Positions 16,299 to 24,205 of a stretch of 64,000 bases of DNA are shown here, in pieces; the first letter of the stretch is position 1; each line of letters opens with the position of its first letter. Source of the DNA: Hungatella sp. (GTDB lineage: Bacteria > Bacillota > Clostridia > Lachnospirales > Lachnospiraceae); the NCBI GenBank assembly GCA_009712635.1, contig WASS01000012.1, positions 1-64,000 of the forward strand. Reading direction: 5' to 3'. The position numbers and the translations under genes were made by a program. The notes below the pieces were generated by a model. It was not told the DNA's origin. It saw only the letters and a program-made list of their open reading frames with translations, and ran no database searches.

Positions 16299-16850
16299 AT
16301 GTTAGATGAAATCAGAAAGCAGGCAGGCAAAGCCGCAAAAGAAGTTTTGGACGCATCTCATTTAAAGGAGAAGGACCTGGTCGTGATCGGCTGCTCTTCC
16401 AGTGAGATATCCGATCATAGAATCGGCTCTCATTCCAGTGCAGAGATCGGCCAGGCAGTATTTTCGGCTATTTATGAAGTCTTTCATAAACAGGGAATTT
16501 ATGTGGCTGCCCAGTGCTGTGAGCATTTAAACAGGGCACTCATATTAGAAAGGGAAGCAGCGGAATTCTATCATTATGAACCAGTCAATGTGGTGCCACA
16601 GCTTAAGGCCGGCGGCTCCTTCTCACTTGCAGCCTACCATAGCCTTGAACATCCGGTTGCGGTAGAATCCATTAAAGCTCATGCTGGAATCGATATTGGA
16701 GATACACTAATTGGAATGCATTTGAAAGCTGTAGCGGTTCCCATTCGCATAAAAACCCAGTATATTGGCTCTGCCCATGTGGTTGCAGCCCGTACCAGAC
16801 CAAAATACATCGGCGGTGTCCGCGCTTCTTATGATGATACCATTGAATAA
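16299..16850 (+). CDS. ywlG: UPF0340/YwlG family protein (TIGR01440)
   Basis: A 183-residue conserved Firmicutes protein of unknown biochemical function. The family pattern is clear: LVVIGCSSSEISDHRIGSHS near residue 26, AQCCEHLNRALILERE near residue 68 and VPQLKAGGSF near residue 97. Length is that of the family. It is followed by a strong bidirectional terminator. Confidence 0.93.
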   Translation: MLDEIRKQAGKAAKEVLDASHLKEKDLVVIGCSSSEISDHRIGSHSSAEIGQAVFSAIYEVFHKQGIYVAAQCCEHLNRALILEREAAEFYHYEPVNVVPQLKAGGSFSLAAYHSLEHPVAVESIKAHAGIDIGDTLIGMHLKAVAVPIRIKTQYIGSAHVVAARTRPKYIGGVRASYDDTIE

Positions 16851-16857
16851 TTAAAAA

Positions 16858-16897
16858 ACCTGCTGTCAGGCGGTATAAACCGATGACAGCAGGTTTT
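16858..16897. terminator. Bidirectional terminator between ywlG and the oppA-like gene
   Basis: ACCTGCTGTCA and TGACAGCAGGT form an 11-bp perfect stem flanked by A and T runs, so it should work on both strands for the two convergent genes. Confidence 0.9.
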
Positions 16898-16909
16898 TCT
16901 ATAATTTAA

Positions 16910-18601
16910 TTATTTTGTAGCGTACATAAAGAACCAGTAGCCGTATGGAGAATGCCATGTTCCTTTAATTTCAGGTTTCTGCAGATAATAATCGCTGGAA
17001 TATACAAGAGGAGATACTGCAGCATCTTCCATCATGATTTTTTCTGCTTTATGAAGCTTATCAAAATGCTCCGTTCTATCAGCTGTAGTTCTTGCCTCAG
17101 TCAGGAGTTTATCTACTTCTGCATTTGAATATTTTCCATCATTGTTTCCGCTCTCAGTTGAGAACAGATTCAGCATGTTGGAAGGATCATCGTAATCATA
17201 AACCCATCCTCCGCGGCAGATCTGGAAATCACCGGCGCGGCGGGTTGGTGTGAATGTAGACCATTCAACAATCTTGATATCCATTCTGATTCCAAGCTCG
17301 CTCCATGCACTCTGTAAGTATTCAGCAACTGCTTTGTTGTAGCCTGCATCATTGGTCATATATTCAATTGCAGGGAATCCTTCCCCGTTAGGATATCCAG
17401 CTTCAGTCAACAGCGCTTTTGCTTTTTCAAGATCAGCTGCATAATTATCTACACTGAAATAGTCACCGCCGTTATTTGTACGGCTTACCGCTTCAAATGA
17501 AGAATCTTCTTTATCATCAGAGATACCAGGTCCTACGAAATTGGAGGCAGGAAGAGCAGTTCCCATCATAAGGGTATTGGCAATATAGTCGCGGTCAATT
17601 GCAAGGCTTAATGCACGGCGTACCTTTGCATTGTTGAAGGGTTCCTTCTGGGTATTAAAAATTGTATAGGATGTTGCCATACGTGGTTCTAAATGGAATT
17701 CAGCGGAATCTCTAAGGTTTGGAATTTCTTCAGTGGGCACATCGCGAATCATCTGTACCTCACCTGTCCTGTATGCGCTGTATGCGGCATTCTGATCTTC
17801 CATAAGAACAAACTTTAAAGTATTTAAAGTAACTCTGTCAGCATTCCAGTAATTTTCATTCTTAGCAAATGTGATGTGAGAACCTGGTACCCACTCGACC
17901 ATCTTTAACGGACCGTTAGAAATATAGGTATCCGGAGAAAGGGACCACTGGTCGCCTTTCGCTTCCACTACATCCTTTTTCACTGGTGCCATGCTTGCAT
18001 GAGTCACAATCTTGTCAAAATATGTACAAGGACCAGAAAGCTCAACTACGAATGTTTTTGCATCAGGAGCAGAAACTGCCAGTGCATCAACATTGCCTGC
18101 TGCTGCTTCGTCATAACCTTTTACCACAGAAAGCATATCTGCTGCATATGGTGCTGCTGTAGCAGGATCAGCCATACGTTTCCAGGAATATACAAAATCC
18201 TCTGCAGTAAAATCAGAACCATCGCTCCATTTTAAGCCGTCTCTTAAATGAAACGTATAAGTAAGTCCGTCATCGCTTACATCATAAGATTCTGCCTGAC
18301 CGGAAACGATATTGTTGTTCTCATCAAATGTCATAAGAGTCTCAAAGGCATGCATAATGATGTTAGATGCATCAATTGCTGTACTAAGAGCCGGATCAAT
18401 GGTTTCGGGATCAGATCCTATCTGCACTGCCAGGTCAAGTGGCTCTGTTGAGGTGCTTGCTGCTGTTTCTGTGTTAGCTGCTGCTTCTGTGGTCTTCTCA
18501 GTTCCGCTTTGTGCCGCGCCGGACTTTCCGGTACCTCCGCATGCACTTAAAACGAGACCAGAGACAAGAACAGCCGCTAATACGATTGCTGTTTTCTTCA
18601 T
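16910..18601 (-). CDS. Oligopeptide ABC transporter substrate-binding lipoprotein
   Basis: A 563-residue extracellular solute-binding protein of family 5 (OppA/DppA type). The signal peptide ends in a lipobox LSAC near residue 20, so it is anchored to the outer membrane face by a lipidated Cys. A Thr/Ala-rich linker follows. Family patterns are FHLRDGLKWSDGSDFTAEDF and YSWKRMADP. The ATG at 18601 is chosen for the lipoprotein signal and GGAGGG upstream; an in-frame extension further upstream is not signal-like. No permease or ATPase genes are adjacent, so it is an orphan binding protein. Confidence 0.92.
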   Translation of the reverse strand: MKKTAIVLAAVLVSGLVLSACGGTGKSGAAQSGTEKTTEAAANTETAASTSTEPLDLAVQIGSDPETIDPALSTAIDASNIIMHAFETLMTFDENNNIVSGQAESYDVSDDGLTYTFHLRDGLKWSDGSDFTAEDFVYSWKRMADPATAAPYAADMLSVVKGYDEAAAGNVDALAVSAPDAKTFVVELSGPCTYFDKIVTHASMAPVKKDVVEAKGDQWSLSPDTYISNGPLKMVEWVPGSHITFAKNENYWNADRVTLNTLKFVLMEDQNAAYSAYRTGEVQMIRDVPTEEIPNLRDSAEFHLEPRMATSYTIFNTQKEPFNNAKVRRALSLAIDRDYIANTLMMGTALPASNFVGPGISDDKEDSSFEAVSRTNNGGDYFSVDNYAADLEKAKALLTEAGYPNGEGFPAIEYMTNDAGYNKAVAEYLQSAWSELGIRMDIKIVEWSTFTPTRRAGDFQICRGGWVYDYDDPSNMLNLFSTESGNNDGKYSNAEVDKLLTEARTTADRTEHFDKLHKAEKIMMEDAAVSPLVYSSDYYLQKPEIKGTWHSPYGYWFFMYATK

Positions 18602-18659
18602 AATACTTCCCTCCGTATTTACGTTCATTCGTCCGTCCTTCAAGGACAGCACGAGTAAT

Positions 18660-18688
18660 AGCATATCACAAAAGGGACAATCATGCAA
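18660..18688 (-). promoter_or_regulatory. Promoter of oppA-like gene
   Basis: The minus strand has TTGCAT (18683-18688), a 17-base spacer and TATGCT (18660-18665). It lies about 60 bases before the start codon. Confidence 0.65.
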
Positions 18689-18743
18689 CGAACTTTTTCG
18701 CATTAAACTATTGTGTATTAAGGTTATACCGTGATAAAGCATC

Positions 18744-18782
18744 AAAGAGCCAGACGATTGATACCTATATTTCGTCTGGCTC
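18744..18782 (-). terminator. Terminator hairpin after oleate hydratase
   Basis: GAGCCAGACGA and TCGTCTGGCTC form an 11-bp perfect stem with a 14-base loop. The minus-strand T run (TTTGATG) is weak. It lies just after the oleate hydratase stop. Confidence 0.65.
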
Positions 18783-18807
18783 ACAAAGACATTATTATTA
18801 ATATATC

Positions 18808-20538
18808 TTATCGATAGGAGGTCTGCACTGCCTTAACTAATACCTTAGGATCTTTCACATAGGGCGTAACCGGACAGATCTTTTTATCAATTCCCATCAG
18901 TGTGTAGACTGCTATTCTTGCAGCACGAACGGAATACTCTTCCGTAAATACCATGTCATCCGGAATCTCAACAAACTGACTGATCATTGCAAAGTTGGTG
19001 GAGCCGGCTGGAACCACCTCCGGACGGTCAACCATTTTACGTGGCTGGAACTGGGCATCTACATAAGGCATCATGCATGGGATTACATTTACCACATCTG
19101 CCATTATCTCATCCTTGCGGTCTTCCATATGAAGGTGGCAGAGAAGCTCTGTAAGAAGTTCCTCTCCTGTACAGTCTTTCATTGGTTTCTTGATATAATC
19201 ACCTATTTTATCGGTGTATAAGCCATAGCCCCAGAATATGGTCTGATCCATGGGCTGATTAGGAAAGTGAGGCTGCGCGGCAACAACAATACTCATTAGC
19301 CAGTTAGAGTCCTTAAAGGTCATTAAGGCTCCGCTTCCCGGAACGTTGCCAGAATAATCCTCAATAAGTTTTAAAAGCTTGTTTCCTTTGCTGGTTACGG
19401 TAAAACTCAGCCAGTTGGTTTCGTTGGCATCTCCAAAAAATGGATAAGGATTTCCAAGTCCCTGCTTTTTCACTGCCACTTTACTCCACAATTCCCCGGA
19501 TATGGGCCTTAAAACAGGCGCTGGCGCTGGTGTATGAAGATCGCCTAATGTAGCACTGTCTGTCATACATGCATTGGTCATAATGCAGATATCATCATCT
19601 TCCAGTTCTAACATACGGGTAACCCCATGATCAGTCAGATGAAGAACTTTAGCGGTAATCTTATCTCCTTCTGCAAAGTCAATGTCAGTTACTGTACAGT
19701 TCTCCGCAAAAATAACCCCTTCTTTTCTTAAATAGGTTTCAAGCGGGCGTATTACACTGTCATATTGATTGAGAGGAGTCCTTGTAACGCCTTCCAATGT
19801 ATTAATACGGGAGAATTCCAATATCATCCTGCGCATATAACGGCGGAACTCAAATAGACTGCTCCATTTTTGGAATGCAAAGGTAGTCTGCCACATGTAC
19901 CAGAAGTTGGTAGTAAAAAAGTGGGGAGTATCAGCAAACCACTCTTCAATGGTCATATCATCAAGCTTCTCTTCCGGTGTATTCATCAATTTCAGTAAAG
20001 CCATACGTTCTTTCTGATTAAATCCCATACTTTTTACATCAAGGATGTTACCATCTTTGTCAATCAGTCTTGCCTTGGCTGAGGTAGGATGCGCATGATC
20101 AAAATCCAAAATTTCTTCTGTAACGCTTCTTCCCGGTTTGCTTAAAGAGGGAATGGATCGAAACAGCTCCCAGAAGTTTTCATAGGTTTCTTCATTGAGC
20201 ATGCGTCCTCCCCTGCAGACAAATCCTTTTTCAGGAGTACCGATACCGTCATTGCTTCCTCCAAAAATGGGCATCCCCTCAAAGATGGTGATCTGGTTAC
20301 CCGGCATCTTGCCGTCTCTGATAAGATAGGCTGCTCCCGCAAGGCTGCCAAGACCGCCTCCTACAAAATAAGCCTTTCCTTTTGGAATAGCGGAATTGTA
20401 TTTGGAATCCATCCGCTTTGCCTTTTTTGATTTCCCGGTACGTTCATACAGTGTCTTGGCGGCCACACCTGCTGCCGTAGCTGCTGCCCCCAGTGCCAGC
20501 AATTTCATCATGTTACTTTTCTCCATTTTTTTTAACAT
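18808..20538 (-). CDS. ohyA: Oleate hydratase (myosin-cross-reactive antigen family)
   Basis: A 576-residue FAD enzyme that adds water to the cis-9 double bond of oleate and related unsaturated fatty acids. The FAD fold is seen as FVGGGLGSLAGAAYLIRDG near residue 60. The substrate/active-site loop is FEGMPIFGGSNDG near residue 87, followed by RGGRMLNEETYENFWELF. Unlike typical members it starts with a hydrophobic Ala-rich helix (residues about 11-28) followed by a Lys-rich stretch. This could be a membrane anchor. The ATG at 20538 is chosen because GGAG stands eight bases upstream; a GTG nine bases earlier overlaps that site. Confidence 0.93.
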   Translation of the reverse strand: MLKKMEKSNMMKLLALGAAATAAGVAAKTLYERTGKSKKAKRMDSKYNSAIPKGKAYFVGGGLGSLAGAAYLIRDGKMPGNQITIFEGMPIFGGSNDGIGTPEKGFVCRGGRMLNEETYENFWELFRSIPSLSKPGRSVTEEILDFDHAHPTSAKARLIDKDGNILDVKSMGFNQKERMALLKLMNTPEEKLDDMTIEEWFADTPHFFTTNFWYMWQTTFAFQKWSSLFEFRRYMRRMILEFSRINTLEGVTRTPLNQYDSVIRPLETYLRKEGVIFAENCTVTDIDFAEGDKITAKVLHLTDHGVTRMLELEDDDICIMTNACMTDSATLGDLHTPAPAPVLRPISGELWSKVAVKKQGLGNPYPFFGDANETNWLSFTVTSKGNKLLKLIEDYSGNVPGSGALMTFKDSNWLMSIVVAAQPHFPNQPMDQTIFWGYGLYTDKIGDYIKKPMKDCTGEELLTELLCHLHMEDRKDEIMADVVNVIPCMMPYVDAQFQPRKMVDRPEVVPAGSTNFAMISQFVEIPDDMVFTEEYSVRAARIAVYTLMGIDKKICPVTPYVKDPKVLVKAVQTSYR

Positions 20539-20631
20539 AAGCCACACTCCAATCTCTTTTTAAATCAATTGATAAACTTATATTATCATACAACATTTTT
20601 TCCGTCACCATACATGCTTTTGTTCCTGTAT

Positions 20632-20660
20632 AAAAAAACGACACCCTTAATATGGTGTCG
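20632..20660 (-). terminator. Intrinsic terminator on the minus strand
   Basis: CGACACC and GGTGTCG arms (20639-20660) are followed on the minus strand by seven T. The nearest upstream gene on this strand is the TetR regulator at 20977. Its transcript would therefore run antisense through the small plus-strand gene before stopping here. Confidence 0.75.
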
Positions 20661-20746
20661 AAAAACCAGACAATTCTTCTATTTTGTCTATCGTAATTTT
20701 TTATATATTCTTTTACAATGAAAATAATGAATAAGGAGGACTATCC

Positions 20747-20980
20747 ATGTCGGGAACGTTGCACAATCATATACGGGAAAGCGTTTTAAAAACAGCACTT
20801 TTTCATCAGCTTAAAAATGGTCAGAAAGCACCGGAACGGACCGCCCGTAACTTAAGGGAACTGTTACAAAAGTTCAGCCCCGCCTCCAGTGAACTTTTTA
20901 CTTACGAGGAACTGCTTATCATGATAAAAAATTGTTCCAGAGACGATTGCCTGAATCTGATTATTCAGAAACTGGCTTAA
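20747..20980 (+). CDS. Small 77-residue protein of unknown function
   Basis: A small, basic, probably all-helical protein with no recognised family. The strong GGAGGA site eight bases before the ATG supports it as a real gene. It contains KNCSRDDCLN with two cysteines five residues apart near the end. Its stop overlaps the stop of the convergent TetR gene. No membrane span or signal is seen. It sits beside a regulator and oleate hydratase, but a functional link is only conjecture. Confidence 0.55.
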   Translation: MSGTLHNHIRESVLKTALFHQLKNGQKAPERTARNLRELLQKFSPASSELFTYEELLIMIKNCSRDDCLNLIIQKLA

Positions 20981-21540
20981 AGCTCCGCCTGGCTGCGAAT
21001 ATATCCGATCCGCTCCGTAGCCCTGGCGAGGCTTTTTAACCGTTTTGAGACTTCTTTCGGCTCCATCTTCATTCCTTCTTTTACCCAGTCCATGATTACT
21101 CCGCAAAGACCATAGGCATAAAATCCAGCATCAAAATCCCGTTCTTCAAAGGTCAGTTTTCCCTTTTCATCAAGTAACTCAATTGCCTCTGAAAATAATG
21201 CTTTTGTCATGTCATACAAATAACTCTCAAAGGTATGTTCCTGCTCTTTAATAGTATTTACGTAAAAGTTTTTTTCCTGTTTCATCTTACTCAAAAGCTC
21301 ATGGATTTTCTCATTCCAGTTATCAAGGCTGATATCATCTGCAATTGCAGCAAAATTTTCATTATAATAAATCCAGCTTAATAGTTCATATTTATCCTGA
21401 TAGTGATAATAAAAGGTCTGCCGGTTCAGACCGCATACTGCCGTAATATCTGATATGGATATCTTATCAAATGGTTTCTCTTTGCACACCTGCTTCAGTG
21501 CTTCTGCAATTGCACGTTTCGTAATAAGCGAATCCGACAT
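20977..21540 (-). CDS. TetR/AcrR family transcriptional regulator
   Basis: A 187-residue repressor-type protein. The N-terminal TetR helix-turn-helix reads ISISDITAVCGLNRQTFYYHY (residues about 27-47). The C-terminal half, with a LCGVIMDWVKEGMK-like helix, resembles the DhaS-type TetR_C domain. The ligand is unknown. It lies close to oleate hydratase and the small 77-residue gene, which are candidate targets. It is 16 bases downstream of rsmA on the same strand. Confidence 0.88.
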   Translation of the reverse strand: MSDSLITKRAIAEALKQVCKEKPFDKISISDITAVCGLNRQTFYYHYQDKYELLSWIYYNENFAAIADDISLDNWNEKIHELLSKMKQEKNFYVNTIKEQEHTFESYLYDMTKALFSEAIELLDEKGKLTFEERDFDAGFYAYGLCGVIMDWVKEGMKMEPKEVSKRLKSLARATERIGYIRSQAEL

Positions 21541-21556
21541 AGGCCCTCCTGTTATA

Positions 21557-22429
21557 CTATTCCTTTATATTTGTAAAATAATTGGCAAGTGCCGCAAACT
21601 GCTGTAAATTCAGTGCTTCTCCTCTCACAGACGGGGAAAGGTCCAGGCTTTCAATTGCTGATATAATCTGTTCTTTGGTATAAGGAACCTCAGGAGAGTT
21701 ATTCAAACCATTTTGAAGTGTTTTTCTTCTCTGATTAAAGGAGGCCCGGATCAGGCGAAACATCAGTCCCGGATCCTGTGCACTGACAGGGGGATTTTTA
21801 TGCCGGGTCAGGCGGATTACCGCTGATCCCACGTTGGGACGGGGCATAAAGCAGTTGGGTGGAACATTGGCTACAATATATGGCTCTGCATAATATTGAA
21901 CAGCCAGTGAGAGGGCACCGTAATCCTTGGAACCTGGTCCTACCTGCATACGGTCTGCCACTTCCTTCTGTACCATGACTGTAATGTTATCAATAGGTAC
22001 CTGACCTTCAAAAAGTCCCATAATAATGGGTGTGGTAATATAATAAGGCAGATTTGCCACTACCTTGATGGGACGTCCACCGTTAAATTTCTGAGTCAGC
22101 TCATTGATATCAGTTTTCAAAATATCTGCATGAATTACAGTTACATTATCGTAATCAGCCAGCGTTTCCTTCAGAATTGGTATTAAGTTTGAATCGATCT
22201 CTACTGCGACCACATGGCCTGCTGCTTCTGCCAGATACTGAGTCATAGTACCGATTCCAGGACCAATCTCCAAAACGCAGTCATCCTTGGTTACACCTGC
22301 TGCCAGAATAATTTTATCAAGTACGTGTGTATCAATTAAAAAATTCTGTCCGAACTTCTTTTGAAACGCGAACTCATATTTTTGGATAATCTGGATTGTA
22401 TTTTGAGGGTTGCCTAATTTATTTTGCAT
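21557..22429 (-). CDS. rsmA: 16S rRNA dimethyladenosine transferase RsmA/KsgA
   Basis: A 290-residue methyltransferase that dimethylates two adjacent adenosines in helix 45 of 16S rRNA. Motifs are KKFGQNFLID, the SAM site LEIGPGIGTMTQYLAE, the catalytic NLPYY and PRPNVGSAVIRL. The C-terminal domain includes FNQRRKTLQNGL. The ATG at 22429 is best spaced from AGGAA; an ATG six bases earlier is the alternative. TatD lies upstream on the same strand, a common pairing. Confidence 0.97.
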   Translation of the reverse strand: MQNKLGNPQNTIQIIQKYEFAFQKKFGQNFLIDTHVLDKIILAAGVTKDDCVLEIGPGIGTMTQYLAEAAGHVVAVEIDSNLIPILKETLADYDNVTVIHADILKTDINELTQKFNGGRPIKVVANLPYYITTPIIMGLFEGQVPIDNITVMVQKEVADRMQVGPGSKDYGALSLAVQYYAEPYIVANVPPNCFMPRPNVGSAVIRLTRHKNPPVSAQDPGLMFRLIRASFNQRRKTLQNGLNNSPEVPYTKEQIISAIESLDLSPSVRGEALNLQQFAALANYFTNIKE

Positions 22430-22577
22430 ACACATTTTCCTATCGTTTTTTATTAATCAATGGTATCTTATTATAAACAAAAAGTCAATAAATATAAGAC
22501 GGGTCCGAACCCGGATACCCGCCACGTTATTTCCTTGATTTCTTTCACATAAACGCCTTACCAACTCTTTGTCTTTT

Positions 22578-23342
22578 CTACAGATGATAAAGCTTTTTAG
22601 CATTCCGGTTGGTAACTTCTACAACCTCATCCCTGGAAATCCCTTTTATGGTGCTAATCTCATCAATAACATAAGAAAGATTCAGGGAAGAATTGCGCTT
22701 TCCCCGATTGGGAACAGGGGCCAGGTATGGGCAGTCTGTCTCAAGTACCAGCTGATCCAAAGGCATATATTCCACTACTTCTTTCAGCTTTCTGGCATTT
22801 TTAAAGGTCAGGACACCGCCAATTCCCAAATAAAATCCCATATTCAGATATTCCCTCGCCATCTCTTTTCCATAGGAAAAACAGTGAATCACACCCCCCA
22901 CATCTTGGGAATGCTCCGCCTTCATAATATCAAGGGTATCTTTCGCCGCATCACGGCTGTGAATAATAACCGGAAGCTTTACTTCCTTAGCCAGATTCAG
23001 CTGACGCACAAACCAGGTCTTCTGTGTTTCATGATCTGGTTCTTCCCAGTAATAATCAAGTCCTATTTCCCCAATGGCGACTATTTTGTTACGGCTGGCA
23101 TTTTCTTTCAGCCAGTTTAACATCTCATCATTTAACTCACCAGTCTCATTGGGGTGAACACCGATTGCCCCGTATATATAAGAATACTTCTCTGTGAGTT
23201 TGATGGTATTCTCTGATGTCTTTATGCTGGCTCCAACATTGGTAACCGCTTCTATGCCATGAGACTGCAGACTTACAAGCAGCTCTTCTCTGTCTTCATC
23301 AAATGCCTCATCATCGTAATGGGCGTGTGTATCAAAAATCAT
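22578..23342 (-). CDS. tatD: TatD family deoxyribonuclease
   Basis: A 254-residue metal-dependent hydrolase of the TatD/YcfH family. Metal ligands appear as DTHAHYD (residues 4-10), the Glu in IGEIGLDYYW near residue 92, the His in IIHSRDA near residue 128 and in VIHCFS, and the final LETDCPYLAP. Family length. It is 236 bases before the traX-like gene and 149 bases after rsmA in gene order. The DNase role is inferred from the family. Confidence 0.94.
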   Translation of the reverse strand: MIFDTHAHYDDEAFDEDREELLVSLQSHGIEAVTNVGASIKTSENTIKLTEKYSYIYGAIGVHPNETGELNDEMLNWLKENASRNKIVAIGEIGLDYYWEEPDHETQKTWFVRQLNLAKEVKLPVIIHSRDAAKDTLDIMKAEHSQDVGGVIHCFSYGKEMAREYLNMGFYLGIGGVLTFKNARKLKEVVEYMPLDQLVLETDCPYLAPVPNRGKRNSSLNLSYVIDEISTIKGISRDEVVEVTNRNAKKLYHL

Positions 23343-23365
23343 AGATATCTCCTTTAATAGGTTTG

Positions 23366-24121
23366 TCAGCCTGTAATCAATAATCGAACAATATAAAGCA
23401 GGATTAAATGAAGAGGATAAAACCCGTAAAATAAATATTTTAAATTTCTCTCACCTTTTTTTCCGTTATAAAAGTGGATCGGCAAAAGAGCAAATATTCC
23501 TGCTCCAAAACAGCTTGCGCTGATTAATGCAGCCATAATTCCTGCAAATATAGTCTGAAGTTTTTTATTATTCCGAAATATATATATGATCAGTATCAGT
23601 ACAATTCCGTCTAAGTTGTAATCTGATTTCAGCAGTATGGATACCCCACATCCCACTCCTATCGCCAGAAACTGCCGAAGGGGATCACCCATGGCCTTCT
23701 GATACCACTCAAGTACCCACAGACCAATAAATAGGGTGAAGAATACATTCTGATACCCTGGGTGAAACCAGCTGTTAAAAACCGCAAGATCAAACGGTAT
23801 CTCCGAAATCAAAGCAAATGCCAAAAGTCTGATTCCGTATTTTCTGACATCTTTGGTATGAAGAAACCCCTCAACCAGCAAAAAGCAGAAAATCGGAAAG
23901 GAAATTCTTCCAATGGTTCGGAGAACAAAATCAATGGTACTCCACTTTACGCCTTCTGGCGTAGCCAGGATTGTCTGCATCAGCAAAGGCTCCTGATACT
24001 TCAATATCCCATTTTCAATTACAACCGCACCAATATGATCAATCAGCATGGTTATGATCGCGATGATCTTTAAGGTATTTCCTGAAATTCCTTTATTTGG
24101 GAAAGCAGTGGATTCTGTCAT
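23366..24121 (-). CDS. TraX family membrane protein
   Basis: A 251-residue protein with about eight hydrophobic segments. The N-terminal KIIAIITMLIDHIGAVV motif and FLLVEGFLHTKD are characteristic of TraX-like acyltransferase-fold proteins, common in Clostridia outside conjugative elements. In F plasmids TraX acetylates pilin; here the substrate is unknown. The ATG at 24121 has GAGGAGG five bases upstream; a TTG directly before it is less well placed. Confidence 0.85.
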   Translation of the reverse strand: MTESTAFPNKGISGNTLKIIAIITMLIDHIGAVVIENGILKYQEPLLMQTILATPEGVKWSTIDFVLRTIGRISFPIFCFLLVEGFLHTKDVRKYGIRLLAFALISEIPFDLAVFNSWFHPGYQNVFFTLFIGLWVLEWYQKAMGDPLRQFLAIGVGCGVSILLKSDYNLDGIVLILIIYIFRNNKKLQTIFAGIMAALISASCFGAGIFALLPIHFYNGKKGERNLKYLFYGFYPLHLILLYIVRLLITG

Positions 24122-24144
24122 CAAGTCCTCCTCTTAAACGATAA

Positions 24145-24167
24145 GACCGGATTATAAAAATCCGGCC
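24145..24167 (-). terminator. Intrinsic terminator after metG
   Basis: GGCCGGATT and AATCCGGTC form a 9-bp stem including a G-U pair, followed on the minus strand by TTATCGTTT. It separates metG from the traX-like gene. Confidence 0.6.
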
Positions 24168-24205
24168 TCATTATCATCTTTTCCTGTTCTTAAAACAGCT
24201 TTTTA

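Noticed and set aside
18602-18784. N-terminal extension of the peptide-binding protein
   Set aside because: The extension precedes the true lipoprotein signal peptide, covers the promoter at 18660-18688, and the GGAGGG site supports the internal ATG.
22500-22513. Hairpin CGGGT-CCGA-ACCCG resembling a tRNA T-arm between rsmA and tatD
   Set aside because: No acceptor stem, anticodon arm or CCA end is present around it; no T run follows on either strand, so it is neither a tRNA nor a clear terminator.
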